Origin: Aralia elata
Lineage: Eukaryota; Streptophyta; Magnoliopsida; Apiales; Araliaceae
Direction: 5' to 3'
NCBI GenBank assembly: GCA_034770075.1
Contig: JAVJAP010000106.1
Coordinates: forward strand, 930,001-994,000
DNA length: 64,000 nucleotides
Shown here: piece by piece, positions 1-10,981 of the stretch
Position numbering within the stretch: position 1 is the stretch's first letter
Layout of the letters: each line of letters begins with the position of its first letter
Notes under the pieces: generated by a model
What the model saw: only the letters and a program-made list of their open reading frames with translations
Told to the model about the DNA's origin: nothing
Database searches by the model: none
Made by a program: the position numbers and the translations under genes

Positions 1-267
1 AGTGATAGACTTCATGTAGCAGATTCTAAATTTAGGTGTAGTTAATTACTGTTAATGTAATTTAAACCCTGACATTTATTTAGGGTATGGATTTGTGTAA
101 GTGTTTAAGGTTATTGTATTCTGGGACTAGTAACACCTTCGAAATGAACAACGTATGTTTATTATATTCCGCATTTTAGTTACCATATGTTGTTAGAGGT
201 GAATGTTTGTATTGGATCGTGATGACCGAATCCGGATATTTGGAGACCCGAATTTGGGGGCATCACA
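1..267 (+). repeat. 3' part of the 5' LTR of Tekay-like element G1
   Basis: This stretch aligns by eye with 28133-28399, the end of the 3' LTR. Both copies share the phrases around the TTTAAACCCTGA block and the terminus GGGGGCRTCACA. It ends in CA, three bases before a primer site. The rest of the LTR lies upstream of the window. The two copies differ at many positions by substitutions and short indels, so this is not a recent insertion, or the two LTRs do not share one history. Confidence 0.9.
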
Positions 268-270
268 GGT

Positions 271-282
271 TGGTATCAGAGC
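271..282 (+). other. primer binding site (initiator tRNA-Met type) of G1
   Basis: The 12-mer TGGTATCAGAGC is complementary to the 3' end of plant initiator tRNA-Met. It lies 3 bases after the LTR end, which fixes the LTR boundary and the plus-strand orientation. The leader continues to 515 without a feature I recognise, and ends in a pyrimidine/GT-rich stretch followed by TAG. Confidence 0.93.
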
Positions 283-515
283 TGTAGGTTATAAACTTTA
301 GGATCGCAAAACCTAGGTTATGACCTTAGTTTTTTTAAACTCGTATTGAGTATGTTAGGATTCGAATCAGGGAAATTCGAGTAATAGCCTGGTCTGGGGG
401 TGGATTGTGGAAATCTGCCAAGCCGAGTCGTACATGATAAAATATCTTTTCATTTTATCAATGAATGTATTTTATTATGATACTGATATTTGTTATCTCT
501 GTCTGTGGTTGTAGG

Positions 516-1346
516 ATGGCTGACAGGGCAGGGACTAGTGGGACCCGGGATGAGGAGATATTCATAGATATCCCAGTGGTTGCTGAGCAGCTGGTGGGGT
601 ATGCTCCTATTGCCCCAGGGGTACCGCTAGAGGAGTCCGAGCCAGAGGAGGACTACCAGAGGGAGCTATCAGAGCCGGTGGTAGGTAGAGTTATGAGGTC
701 TGGCAGTCAGGACCCAGATGATGAGGAGGAGGACCCCGAGACCGAGGGAGAGGAGCCACCTGCTTACATGGATGGCATGGGTTCCAAGGCCGATGATATT
801 ATAGAGGGACTGACCAGCAGGAATGAGGAACTGGAGGGCCGGGTAGCTCATCTGGAGGAGCAGAACCAGACCCACCAGATCAGAGAGGACCAGTATAGAG
901 ACCTGGCCTATCAGCTCGATCATGACCTGGGAGTAGCGAAGATGCAGCTGCAGGGATACGAGTCCTCAGCGCAGCAGATCGGACCACTGCTACATCAGCT
1001 TGTGGCCCGGAACGCCGAGCTGAGAGAGAGGCTGGAGCAGAGGGATCTGCAGATCGCCTACCTGAAGGCGAAGCAGGAGGCCATGAGGTTTGAGGCTGGG
1101 CTGGAGGTGTCTGCAAGGATGCATGTCAGAGAGGCCTGGGCCAGGGAGGCCAGGAGGGTTGATCAGTTAGAGGACCAGTTGGAGGCCAGGGCAGTGAGGA
1201 TAGAGACCCTAGGATATGCCTTAGACGCAGCCTACAAGAGGCCCCGGACTGAGGTAGGGGAGTCTAGCCGCTCTGTTCGTCGCAGGGTAGGGGATGGAGC
1301 ATTCTCTTCTGGTCAGCAGGCACGGATCCGTCACGATGTGCAGTGA
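516..1346 (+). CDS. extra ORF before gag: acidic / coiled-coil / basic protein (about 276 aa)
   Basis: This uninterrupted frame lies between the primer site and gag. I place the start at the Met at 516 (MADRAG). An in-frame Met at 465 would add 17 hydrophobic residues. The sequence before 516 (TTGTAG/G) looks like a 3' splice site, and the G3 relative has TTGTCAG/G directly before its Met. Residues about 30-80 are strongly acidic. A long heptad-patterned helical region rich in Leu, Glu, Gln and Arg follows to about residue 235. The tail is basic (KRPR, RRR), like a nuclear signal. I do not recognise a named family. An upstream extra ORF is known in Ogre/Tat elements, but this pol is Tekay-type. 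Role unknown; a structural or nucleic-acid-binding partner of Gag is inference. Confidence 0.72.
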   Translation: MADRAGTSGTRDEEIFIDIPVVAEQLVGYAPIAPGVPLEESEPEEDYQRELSEPVVGRVMRSGSQDPDDEEEDPETEGEEPPAYMDGMGSKADDIIEGLTSRNEELEGRVAHLEEQNQTHQIREDQYRDLAYQLDHDLGVAKMQLQGYESSAQQIGPLLHQLVARNAELRERLEQRDLQIAYLKAKQEAMRFEAGLEVSARMHVREAWAREARRVDQLEDQLEARAVRIETLGYALDAAYKRPRTEVGESSRSVRRRVGDGAFSSGQQARIRHDVQ

Positions 1347-1741
1347 CTTGATAGAGCAGTTGATTTGTCTTTAGTGCAGTCAGTCCCACTTTTTGTTATA
1401 TTAGGGACGTATTCATGTTGTCTTGTGAAACTTTATATTTGTATTTAGGTTTGGGGTAGCAGTTAAACCCCAACTTTTGTAGTCTTGATGGGTGAAGGGT
1501 TAGGATTCCCCACTTTTGTCTCAGGGGGAATGATGGGTAGGGCATGTAGTGGCGCATTTATAGAAGTATGCCACAGGTTTAGTCTTTGTAACAAACAGTG
1601 GTATATCAATATAAATGCAGATGTTTCATTTAAATCAAATGTGTTTGATAGATGTTTCTACCCTTGATTGCTGATTTTTATGACATATTGTGTAAAATAT
1701 AAAACTATAGGTAAAAGTCAGCGGATTTCCCTTATCCAATC
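1347..1741 (+). other. spacer between the extra ORF and gag of G1
   Basis: About 395 bases of AT-rich non-coding sequence. A short open frame at 1485-1667 has no recognisable features. A matching spacer of about 300 bases separates the same two ORFs in G3 (34376-34675), which suggests a fixed layout. How gag is translated behind the first ORF is not visible; splicing or re-initiation are both possible. Confidence 0.6.
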
Positions 1742-2870
1742 ATGCCGCCAAAAGGGACGACCACGTAACCGACAGGTTGAAGAGTCAGAGAGTGAGGTTG
1801 GAAATCAATCCAATCCAATGAGGATGTTCGCAGAAATGCTGGCAGAAGCTATGCAATCAAGACCGCCACCTGGAGGGACCCAAGCAACAGCCGAGCCAGT
1901 GCATCATCTGGCAAATTTTAAAGATTTCAAAATGGTTGGACCACCCGAGTTCAAGGTAACTCTTAACCCAATCGAAGCGCAGACCTGGATAGAGGAGATT
2001 GAAAAGGTCTTCGAGGTAGCACGGGTGGCAGAGGAACAGAAAACAAGTTTTGCTACCTTCATGTTAAAGGGCGAGGCAAACTACTAGTGGAAGGCCAACA
2101 TGGGCCGAGTGGAAGGAGGCATTGTCACATGGGAACGCTTTAAGGAGATGTTCTTGGAGAATTACTTTCCAAAGAGCATGAAGCAAGAGATGGAGATCAA
2201 GTTCCTGGAACTAAAACAAGGAAACATGTTTGTGGCTGAGTACGCGGCTAGGTTTAATGAGTTGGCACGGTTTGCAACTCACCAAGTCAACACAGAGGAA
2301 AGGAAAGCTCGTAGGTTTGAGCAAGGGTTGAAACCATGGTTATACCGTTCTGTTGCGGTATTGAAAATCAAGACATTTGCAGAATTGTTGGAGAGGGCGA
2401 TCATTGCAGAGGGTGGCAGTGAGACCCTGACTAAGTACAATCAGGAAAAGAAGAAGGGTCATGAGGGCCAGAAGGCAGGAAGCAGCGGGGGCAGTAACCC
2501 CAACAAACGGAAATGGGTCGAGAGTCAGTCCTCCGGGGGAAACAAATCTGGAGGGGAGGTGAAGAAGCCGGGCAGGTGCAACAATTGTGGCAAGAACCAC
2601 ACGGGGGAATGCATGAAAGGGAAAAGCGTGTGTTACCGTTGTGGACAACCTGGGCACATGGCCCCACAGTGCCCTAATAAGCCGAAAGGAGGTTGTTTCT
2701 CCTGTGGATCACCTGACCACCAGATCAAGGATTGCCCGAAGAGGAAGGGTGACGCCGGGAGTGGCAACCGAAGCAACAACAACAGTGGAAACAACAACCG
2801 GTTGAACTACGGGCCACCAGCCAGTCAAGCCAACAGGCCAACAGCCCGCACGTTTAACATGACTGTTCAG
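1742..2870 (+). pseudogene. gag: Ty3/gypsy Gag (capsid and nucleocapsid), broken
   Basis: Gag forms the virus-like particle and packages element RNA. The ATG at 1742 (MPPK) leaves frame within a few codons; the long frame is one base out, so a one-base indel lies near 1750. The Retrotrans_gag core runs through NPIEAQTW and WERFKEMF to ARRFEQGL. An in-frame TAG at 2085 follows ANY, where the G3 copy has Trp. After a Lys/Gly/Ser linker come a degenerate knuckle (CNNCGKNHTGEC) and two canonical CX2CX4HX4C knuckles, at about 2632-2673 and 2695-2736. An Asn-rich linker then leads to TRTFNMTVQDT-type sequence (here ARTFNMTVQDT), the start of the protease region. Confidence 0.92.
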
Positions 2871-5800
2871 GATACCATGGAATCCAAAGACGTGGTGTCA
2901 GGTATCATCCCAATCAATGATATAAATGCATATGTGTTATTTGATTCGGGTGCTACTTGCTCTTCTATTTTCGAAGAATTTGCTAGTCAGTTAAATTTAT
3001 CTTGTGAAAAGTTAGAACACCCTATGAACGTAGAAGTAGCAGACAAGGAAATTATCCCTGTAGAATGTATTCATAGGAATTGTTGTGCTGAATTGTGAGG
3101 ATTTAAGCTCAATGTGGATTTGATACCAATTCGACTGGGAGAGTTTGATGTAATCCTGGGAATGGATTGGCTATCAATTCACGGAGCAGTTATTGATTGT
3201 AAGAAGAAATGTGTACACCTAAAGACTCCTAATAAGTCGAAGGTGGTATTCTATGGCAGTAAGTCACCAAGACAATCTTGTTGTCTTACTATGATGCAAA
3301 CAAGGAGATTACTTAAGAAAGGTTGCGTGTGTTATTTGGCCCATGTGGTCGATACTCGTCAGGTCAGGGAGGAGATGAGTCAAATACCAATCGTGAGGGA
3401 TTTCGCTGATGTCTTCCCCGATGAACTTCCGGGATTGCCGCCGGACAGGGAAACCGAGTTCGTTATCGATTTGGCATCGGGAACCACACCAATATCGAAG
3501 TCGCCGTATCGAATGGCACCTGTAGAAATGAAAGAGTTGATGGTGCAACTGCAGGAACTGCTAGACAAGGGTTATATCAGGCCAAGCGTGTCCCTGTGGG
3601 GAGCGCCAGTTCTGTTTGTAAAGAAGAAAGATGGTTCTATACGACTTTGTATCGACTACCGGGAGTTGAACAAAGTTATGATTAAGAATAGGTATCCGCT
3701 TCCTAGGATTGACGATCTGTTTGATCAACTTAAGGGAGCGAAATACTTTTCGAAAATCGACCTAAGGACAGGCTATCATCAGCTGAAGGTGAGGCAGGAA
3801 GATATCCCGAAGACTGCATTCGGAACTCGTTACGGGCACTTCGAGTTTCTGGTAATGTCTTTTGGATTGACGAATGCACCAGTAGCATTTATGGATATGA
3901 TGAACAGAGTATTCAAGCAGTACTTAGACAAGTTCGTAGTCGTATTCATCGATGACATTCTGGTGTATTCAAGGACGGAGGAGGAACATGCTGAACATTT
4001 AAAGATTGTGTTGGAAGCTCTCAGGAGGGAGAGATTGTACGCGAAGTTTTCTAAGTGTGAGTTTTGGTTGCAGAGGGTACAGTTTCTGGGTCATGTCATC
4101 GACAAGAATGGTGTTTCGGTGGATCCAGCAAAAGTGGAAGCAGTTATCAACTGGGAACAGCCGAAGACGCCGACAGAGATCCGGAGTTTCTTGGGATTAG
4201 CAGGATACTATCGGAGATTCATCAAGGATTTTTCAAAGATAGCATCGCCATTGACCAATCTCACCAGGAAAATAGTTAAGTTCGTTTGGTCGGAGAAGTG
4301 TGAGGAAAGCTTTATGGAGCTGAAGAAGAGACTCAGCCAAGCACCGGTGTTGACCTTACCCGATAACACTGGGGGTTTTGTAGTGTATAGCGATGCGTCA
4401 CACAAGGGTCTTGGTTGTGTACTGATGCAACACGGCAAGGTCATGGCGTACGCATCACGTCAACTGAAGGACTATGAGAAGGGGTACCCGACTTATGACC
4501 TGGAATTAGCAGCGGTAGTTTTCACCTTGAAGATTTGGAGGCACTACCTATACGGGGAGAAGTGCGAGATATATACAGATCACAAAAGTCTGAAATATAT
4601 CTTCACTCAAAAGGAGCTGAACATGAGGCAGCGCCGATGGTTAGAATTGATCAAGGACTACTACTGTGAAATTCTGTACCATCCGGGCAAAGCAAATGTA
4701 GTGGCTGATGCCTTAAGCAGGAAAGGCAAGGTGAAATTGATGCAGCTGACAGTTCAAGAGGTATTGATAAAGGACTTTGAGCATCTGGAACTGGAGGTTA
4801 AGTATCCAATAGAGGTGGACGAAAAAGTGTTCACCGTGACAGTAGGTCCGACTCTACTGGGTAAGATACAGGAGGCTCAAGAATTTGATGAAGAATGCAT
4901 TGACATTAAGAAGCAACTATCAGAGGGAAAAACATTGAAGTACAAGGTTGACAGCGTAGGATTGCTGAGATTCGAGGGAAGGATCTGGATACCCTACGTA
5001 CCAGACTTAAGGGAAGAGATTTTACAGGAGGCCCATAATACGAGATTCTCGGTACATCCGGGTAGCACCAAGATGTATCAAGATCTTCGCCAGCACTATT
5101 GGTGGCCGCACTTGAAAGGAGAAGTTGCAGAATACGTCAGCCGGTGTTTAACCTGCCAGAGGGTTAAGGCAGAGCACCAGCGGCCAAGCTGATTGTTATA
5201 ACCCTTAGAGATTCCCGAGTGGAAGTGGGAGCATATCACAATGGATTTTGTGGTAGGACTCCCAAGAACACAAAAGGGTCTAGACGCCATCTGGGTGATC
5301 GTAGATCGGTTGACCAAGTCTGCCCACTTTCTACCGATCAAGATCAGGTACAAATTGGAACAGTTGGCGAAACTTTACGTGAAGGAAATAGTATCACGAC
5401 ATGGAGTGCCGGTATCTATTGTGTCTGACCGGGATCCGCGCTTCACGTCAAATTTTTGGAGAAGTCTACAGGAGAGACTGGGAACACAGTTAAGAATGAG
5501 TACGGCATATCATCCGCAGACTGATGGTCAGAGTGAGCGAACAATCCAGACCTTAGAGGACATGCTCCGGGCAGTTGTGATGGACTTAAGTGGCAGCTGG
5601 GACGATCATTTGCCACTAGTAGAGTTCGCTTACAACAACAGTTATCACGCTAGCATTGGTATGCCACCATACGAAGCGTTATATGGAAGGAAGTGTCGAA
5701 CGCCGTTGTGTTGGGATGAAGTTGGTGAAAGGAGATTGCTGGGACCAGAATTGGTACAACAAACCGTGGAAATTATAAAAGTAATAAGGCAGCGGTTAGT

Positions 5801-6178
5801 GGCAGCCCAGGATCGCCAGAAGAAGTATGCTGACTTACATCGTCAGAAACGGGACCTTGAAGTCGGCAGCTTTGTGTTTCTGAAGGTATCTCCCTAGAAA
5901 GGGAAGATCCGCTTTGGGAAGAAGGGCAAGTTGAGCCCTAGGTTCATAGGACCTTTTGAAATACTAAGGAGAATAGGCGAAGTGGCGTATGAGGTAGCAT
6001 TACCCCCTGAGCTTGAGCACATTCACAACGTGTTTCATGTATCAGTGTTACGTCCATATAAGCCAGACTATAAGCATGTCATCTCCTATGAACCAATTCA
6101 AGTCGAAAGGGACTTATCGTACGAGGAGATTCCTTTCCAAATACTTGATAGGAAGGAGCAGAAGCTGAGGAATAAAAT
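2871..6178 (+). pseudogene. pol: Ty3/gypsy Pol (PR-RT-RH-IN, first part of chromodomain), Tekay-type, broken
   Basis: Pol processes Gag, copies RNA to DNA and inserts it. Protease has the active motif DSGA at about 2944. RT shows KKKDGS, IDYRELNK and the catalytic FIDD at about 3945. RNase H starts at YSDASHKG (4387). Integrase has an HHCC zinc site (CLTCQ at 5143) and the D,D,E core in IN (MDF at 5241, SDRDPRF at 5426, then E in QSERTIQ). The C-terminal GPFEIL and YEEIP segments lead into a chromodomain. Stops lie at 3096 (TGA), 5190 (TGA), 5199 (TAA) and 5895 (TAG), so this copy is dead. The frame is cut at 6178 by the L1 insertion and resumes at 23710. Confidence 0.93.
6174..6178. repeat. 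target site duplication AAAAT, left of L1
   Basis: AAAAT stands directly before the TGTAACG terminus at 6179 and recurs at 23710-23714 directly after the TCACA terminus. Removing 6179-23709 and one copy rejoins the chromodomain codons in frame. Confidence 0.93.
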
Positions 6179-7994
6179 TGTAACGCCCCCGAAACTCGGG
6201 TCTTACCTTGAACCCGATTCCAGTACGTCACGGTACTACCCATACAACATAGGCTTACTAAAAGTATGTAATTACAATAATATAACAACATATCCTCATC
6301 TAATCCCAGGCACGAAGACCTTAAATAAAACACTTATGACCAAGGTTGAATAAATACCATGATCCTTTACAATATCTCATGTGTGAACGCAAGGTTCAGA
6401 TTCTGACTTTATCCAATCTCTGAATATTCGCAAGGTTATTCAATAACCAATACATTCATTATAAAAATGTCCTTTATACAACATCGACATCCTTGTAGTT
6501 TACTATAACAAGTAACTAACATAATCACATCATAAATACTATAATGGATAACCTTCATTTCTAACTCAGGGTTTACATAGTCAAATTCACGTACATCATA
6601 TACCGTCATCATAACTAAATAATTACAATAAAGGAACATTTAGCAACCTTCCTGTTTTCATGCGCCTCTAATCCTTATCATCACGATATCAAGATAATTG
6701 CATTGCATCGTAAATCTACAAAAGTTTTATTTTTGCAAGAATGAGCACGACGGCTCAACAAGAACTAACAGTTTTCACATTTCATGCTTCACGTAACACA
6801 TAAGTTTGCATTTTATCCATGCATCATGATTCTCTTACTATGCATCTTACTCATGCATTATAAATCTTATGCAATTCATCCATATATATGCATCATGTAT
6901 CTCATAGCATACTTCATGCATCTCACATTGTATATTTATAATAATTCAAGTTCCACATAGAACAATATAGTCACATAATTGCACATTATGCACACTTTAA
7001 TCATGCTCTCATATAATCCACATAATAGTGAAAGATTTAGTAATCAAGTCATGTACATCAATACATTTAAACAAGTTAACAAGTTACTGAAAGAACTTGC
7101 CTTAAGCGCTCCATGTTAAGCTATGACCATTCGTCCTTCAAATATCCTACAAAATTTATTTAACAATAAAATACCAATTAGCCACTAAAAAGGCTTCATA
7201 TATTGGTTCACATTATAATAATTATTATCTCGTATTGTTCGCGGATTATAGATAATTAACATGATTAACTCTAAAACGTTACTCGACGTCGCGTCGTTTG
7301 AAAACGTTACGACCCTTATCATTATCAATACTTATTGGTTAGATTAACCTCATCCTCATCCCATATCTTATAATGTTCGTTTCATTAGAATCGAAACACT
7401 ATTTAAGTTCTTTAACACTTTAAGTGGCGTTTCGACGTTTACACGTCACACACCTAAATCGTCTCGTTAGAATATGCTTAACATGCTCATACATTGGGTT
7501 ATAACACTCTATCATGTTTCATTATTATTAGAAACAAAATATTAAACAAGGTTATACACACTTGTTACGGCGTTACGACATTTGCACGTCCGTATGCCAC
7601 ACTTGTCTATTCGAACGCCCAACTGACACGCGATTGCGTACGCTTGGCACGCCCATTCGAATTGTCTAATACTCAATGGATAACACTAAGTATCATTATA
7701 AATCATAAATATCATGTTATGAAAGTTAGAACATCACTTTACATTGTCGAGAGCATTACATGTGCTTACGCGCATGCCCGACACCCTCCGATTGCCCCCA
7801 ATTACACATCAGTCCTATAAATGGCCAATTTAGACCAATTTACAGACCTCAAATTGAAAAACTTAAAGAACGAAAGTTGTAGGTCTACTCGTTCTCTTTC
7901 CGAATCATCTTGAATCATCTCAATCCGAGTTCGTATGAGAAAGTTATGCCCATTTTAGTAAAGGGCGTCAAAGCTGTCTAGCAAACTGCAGCCC

Positions 7995-8042
7995 CAGCGC
8001 CGCCAGCGCTCAAATGGCCTTAAAATGAGCGCCGTCGGCGCT
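7995..8042 (-). other. paired GC-rich palindromes in L1 LTR1
   Basis: Sense-strand GAGCGCCGACGGCGCTC is a perfect 8-bp inverted repeat around one A. After a 15-base AT-rich spacer comes AGCGCTGGCGGCGCT, another inverted repeat with one G-T pair. The other two LTRs carry the same pair with small changes, near 14774-14821 and 21574-21621. Confidence 0.8.
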
Positions 8043-8527
8043 CAACCGGCTGTATCCCAGGTAAGAAATTGCACCAGCTTCGCGGCTTCGACCTCCTTTC
8101 ACTCCGATCTTCATATCTTGTTCAATACACGTTCAAATTGGTCCATTTCGGACTCTATGGACTTCTAATTCATGGGGCTACAACATATCAAAAATGCAGA
8201 GCTACCCATTAACATTAACATATTCAAATCCTTGACCAAAGTATCAACTCGCGTTTTATTTTCGTGTTCTTGGTGTTCTTGGTGTTCTTCACTAAAATCA
8301 ACACCAAATCTTTGTTTTAATCCCTTTTTACTCCATTCTGACTGGGTTAACTTCATAATCCATGGAAGTACAACATTATACCAACAAATAAATTAACCAA
8401 ACACAAAATCAAAGCTACATGTCCTCTAAAATTCGTCCAAATGTCTAAAGTTCCATTGTTCTTCATCCTCCTTAAGCATAGGTACGGATTTATTGCGTTT
8501 TTATTTCACTTTGATGTTATTACTGGC

Positions 8528-8535
8528 TTATATAA
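8528..8535 (-). promoter_or_regulatory. possible TATA box of L1 LTR1
   Basis: TTATATAA reads the same on both strands and lies about a third of the way into the LTR on the sense strand, after the U3-like half. The same site recurs in LTR2 and LTR3. Position and sequence fit an LTR promoter, but the transcription start is not known. Confidence 0.4.
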
Positions 8536-10017
8536 CCTCTTAACAACATTTACAACCATTCACAACCAACAACAACAATAGAAAATCTCCAGAAAATCAA
8601 AACCCATTACAAAAGCTTGAAAACTCAAAAATGGAGGAATGATCTTGAGGTTAGGATTTTACCTCTTGTTAATCCGTTCGAAAGTTAGAGAAAATGAACT
8701 AGAGCTTGCTTGAAGGTTCTTCTTCCTCCTTGGACTCACCCGCGCACTCATCTTCTACTCTTCTTCTTGTTCTCCTTCTCTCCCGAACCCTCCTTCTTTT
8801 CTTTGTTGTTCTTCTTCCTTGCTTCTGCAGGAATTTTCTCTCTCTCTCTCTATCTTCCATCTGCAGCAACAAGGTATGGAATGGGAGGAGAGAATGAATG
8901 ATTGAATGGAATGGGAGAGTGGAGGAGTAAATTTGGGAGAAAGTGGGTTTGGTGCTCAAGGTTGGCCACCAAATTCCAACTTGCCGGCAACCTCCCTCTT
9001 TGCTCTCATTTGATTGGTCTAATGTGGTTGGGTGGTTCCCACTTGGAGTAACAAGCCAAAATAAATACCCGAAAATACCAAAAATATATCCGAAAACTCC
9101 CACTTTTGTACCAAAACTGGTAAATAACCCTACCCAAAATTAAAATGGGCATTACCATAAATATTTGGATGGGTAATAATAATTATTATGGGATTTGTCC
9201 AAATATTCGGAACACCCATATAGCACATTTCGGATACGGATTAAATCACGTATCAGCTCAAATAAAATTTCTGACACTTGGAAAAATTATTCCTACGCAT
9301 ACACGTATTTATGAAATTATTCAACATTGAAAAAGACACAAAAATTTTATGGCGTGAATAGTGCCTCGAGAAACGTGCCCCGTGAATAGTGATTTTGCGA
9401 TCTTTCGCAAAATCAATTATTCACTCCTACGATTCAATAACGCATAAAACTTCATGCGTTGACATAATCCAGGTTATAAAATAACCTTTAAACATGTCAC
9501 ATAAAAATAATATTTAATCCATTTAATAATATTAATAAACCCAAATTACAAGGGTATTCACGATTCGCGATCGCTACTCTTCCCGATTAACTCCCCATAA
9601 TCATATACATCAACGTACATATATCTCACCCATATTTTGGGTTAGCGTCTTTACAATAAATAACTCGTCCAATAATATTATCCTTAAACTATTTATTTAA
9701 TCAAATAAATAGTACTCTAGCGATATTTCTCGAATCCATCCCGCTAAATTAGCTAATACGAAAACTTTCATACTTACTAATCATCGTCTACACATAATCT
9801 AGGTTATAATATAACCGTTAAACGCTTAACACATAATATTATTAATAAAAATCTATTTTATTCAATAATACACATAAGCTCGAATCACCAAGCTACCCAC
9901 GGTTCGCGATCGTTACAATTATAACCTATTAACTCATTCATTTTGAATCTACGTATATATTTCACATTTATATATATACATATTAAGATCATCAATATAA
10001 TCACATAAATATATATA

Positions 10018-10049
<32 letters not shown>

Positions 10050-10126
10050 TCAAACGCGACTCATAATAAGAATTATTCTATATTAAATTCTTATTATAAT
10101 TATTCTCGAAAATACGGGTTGTCACA

Positions 10127-10162
10127 TCCTTCCCTCCTTATAAGGATTCCGTCCTCGGAATC
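10127..10162 (-). other. polypurine tract and upstream hairpin of L1
   Basis: On the sense strand the hairpin GATTCCG-AGGA-CGGAATC (plus-strand 10145-10162) is followed by a Pu-rich TAAGGAGGGAAGGA touching the LTR start TGTGACA. The tract primes plus-strand DNA synthesis in LTR retrotransposons. The hairpin is discussed as a finding. Confidence 0.85.
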
Positions 10163-10738
10163 ACAAATATCAAACCTCTCTTACTCGGTTTTCGTAAACC
10201 TTCCAAAATTTTGTCGTTGCATTATTTCAACGCATTACTATATCATAGGTTTTACATCACCTATTTAATCCACTCCCTTAACGAATTTTGTAGGTTTTAT
10301 TCTATAACCTTTTTCAACTCAATCATACTCTGAGTATTATCCTGTGTTTAACCCATCAATTTCCTTTTCTAAGGATCATTGTATGACACAATCATCATAA
10401 TAATTTTTTAATATCATGATTTACTAACTTATAAACATTCGGGATATTACATTCACCCCTTCTTCTAAGAATTTCGTCCTCGAAATTTCAACGCATTCAT
10501 CTTTGCTCATTCTACCCATCAAAACTAGGTTTTCAATCTAACCTTTATACTATCCTCTTTCAAGGATTCACTTAAAATTGTCGCATTCTACGACTACTTC
10601 TCCCTGGGAAAATTACCCTTCCCACAATCAGTTTCCCGAATAATAGGAACCTTCAACAATTGTTTAATAATTGTGAAGTAACTTGAACAAATAGGAAATA
10701 AAATATTCCTTAAAAACTTTTTATATTATGCTGAGGGG

Positions 10739-10981
10739 CCGTAAAGACCATGACCACAGAGGTTTACGGGTATTACTACCCCTACCAATTTCAATTATGA
10801 AAAAGGTAATCTACCCCTGCTGGGGGCCATAAAGAACATGAACATTGAGGTTTACGGGTATTACTACCCCTACCGATTTCAATTAAGAAAAGGTAATCTA
10901 CCTCATAAAGACCATGAACATAGAGGTTTACGGGTATTACTACCCCTACCGATTTCAATTAAGAAAAAGGTAATCTACCTT
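10739..10981 (-). repeat. three tandem units of 77-88 bp in L1 internal 1
   Basis: Units start near 10739, 10826 and 10903. Each carries TAAAGA.CATGA.C, then GGTTTACGGGTATTACTACC, then GGTAATCTACC. The GGGTA-TTAC-TACCC core can fold into a short hairpin. The same set recurs at 17553-17795 in the second internal region. Confidence 0.85.

Larger units (their letters stand above)
6179..10126 (-). repeat. L1 LTR1 (3' LTR on the minus strand)
   Basis: The plus-strand text starts TGTAACGCCCCCGAAACTCG and ends TTGTCACA. On the sense strand it runs TGTGACAACCCG to CGGGGGCGTTACA, a Ty3/gypsy-like pair of ends. It holds a CT tract near 8838, a CA/TA microsatellite at 10016-10050, a pair of GC-rich palindromes at 7995-8042 and a possible TATA element on the minus strand at 8528-8535 (TTATATAA). 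Open frames within it (such as 7494-7820) are shared with LTR3 only because the copies are recent. Confidence 0.92.

Noticed and set aside
270..282. Possible tRNA genes at the TGGTATCAGAGC sites
   Set aside because: The sites are only the short complement of a tRNA end next to LTR termini. No cloverleaf surrounds them.
7494..7820. 108-aa frame in L1 LTR1, repeated at 21073-21399
   Set aside because: It is the same in two LTRs because the copies are recent. LTR2 breaks it by small insertions. There is no domain, and it runs antisense to the element.
8699..9330. Overlapping frames in all three L1 LTRs (for example 8699-9103 minus and 8943-9143 plus)
   Set aside because: They overlap on both strands across a CT tract and low-complexity sequence; no recognisable protein.
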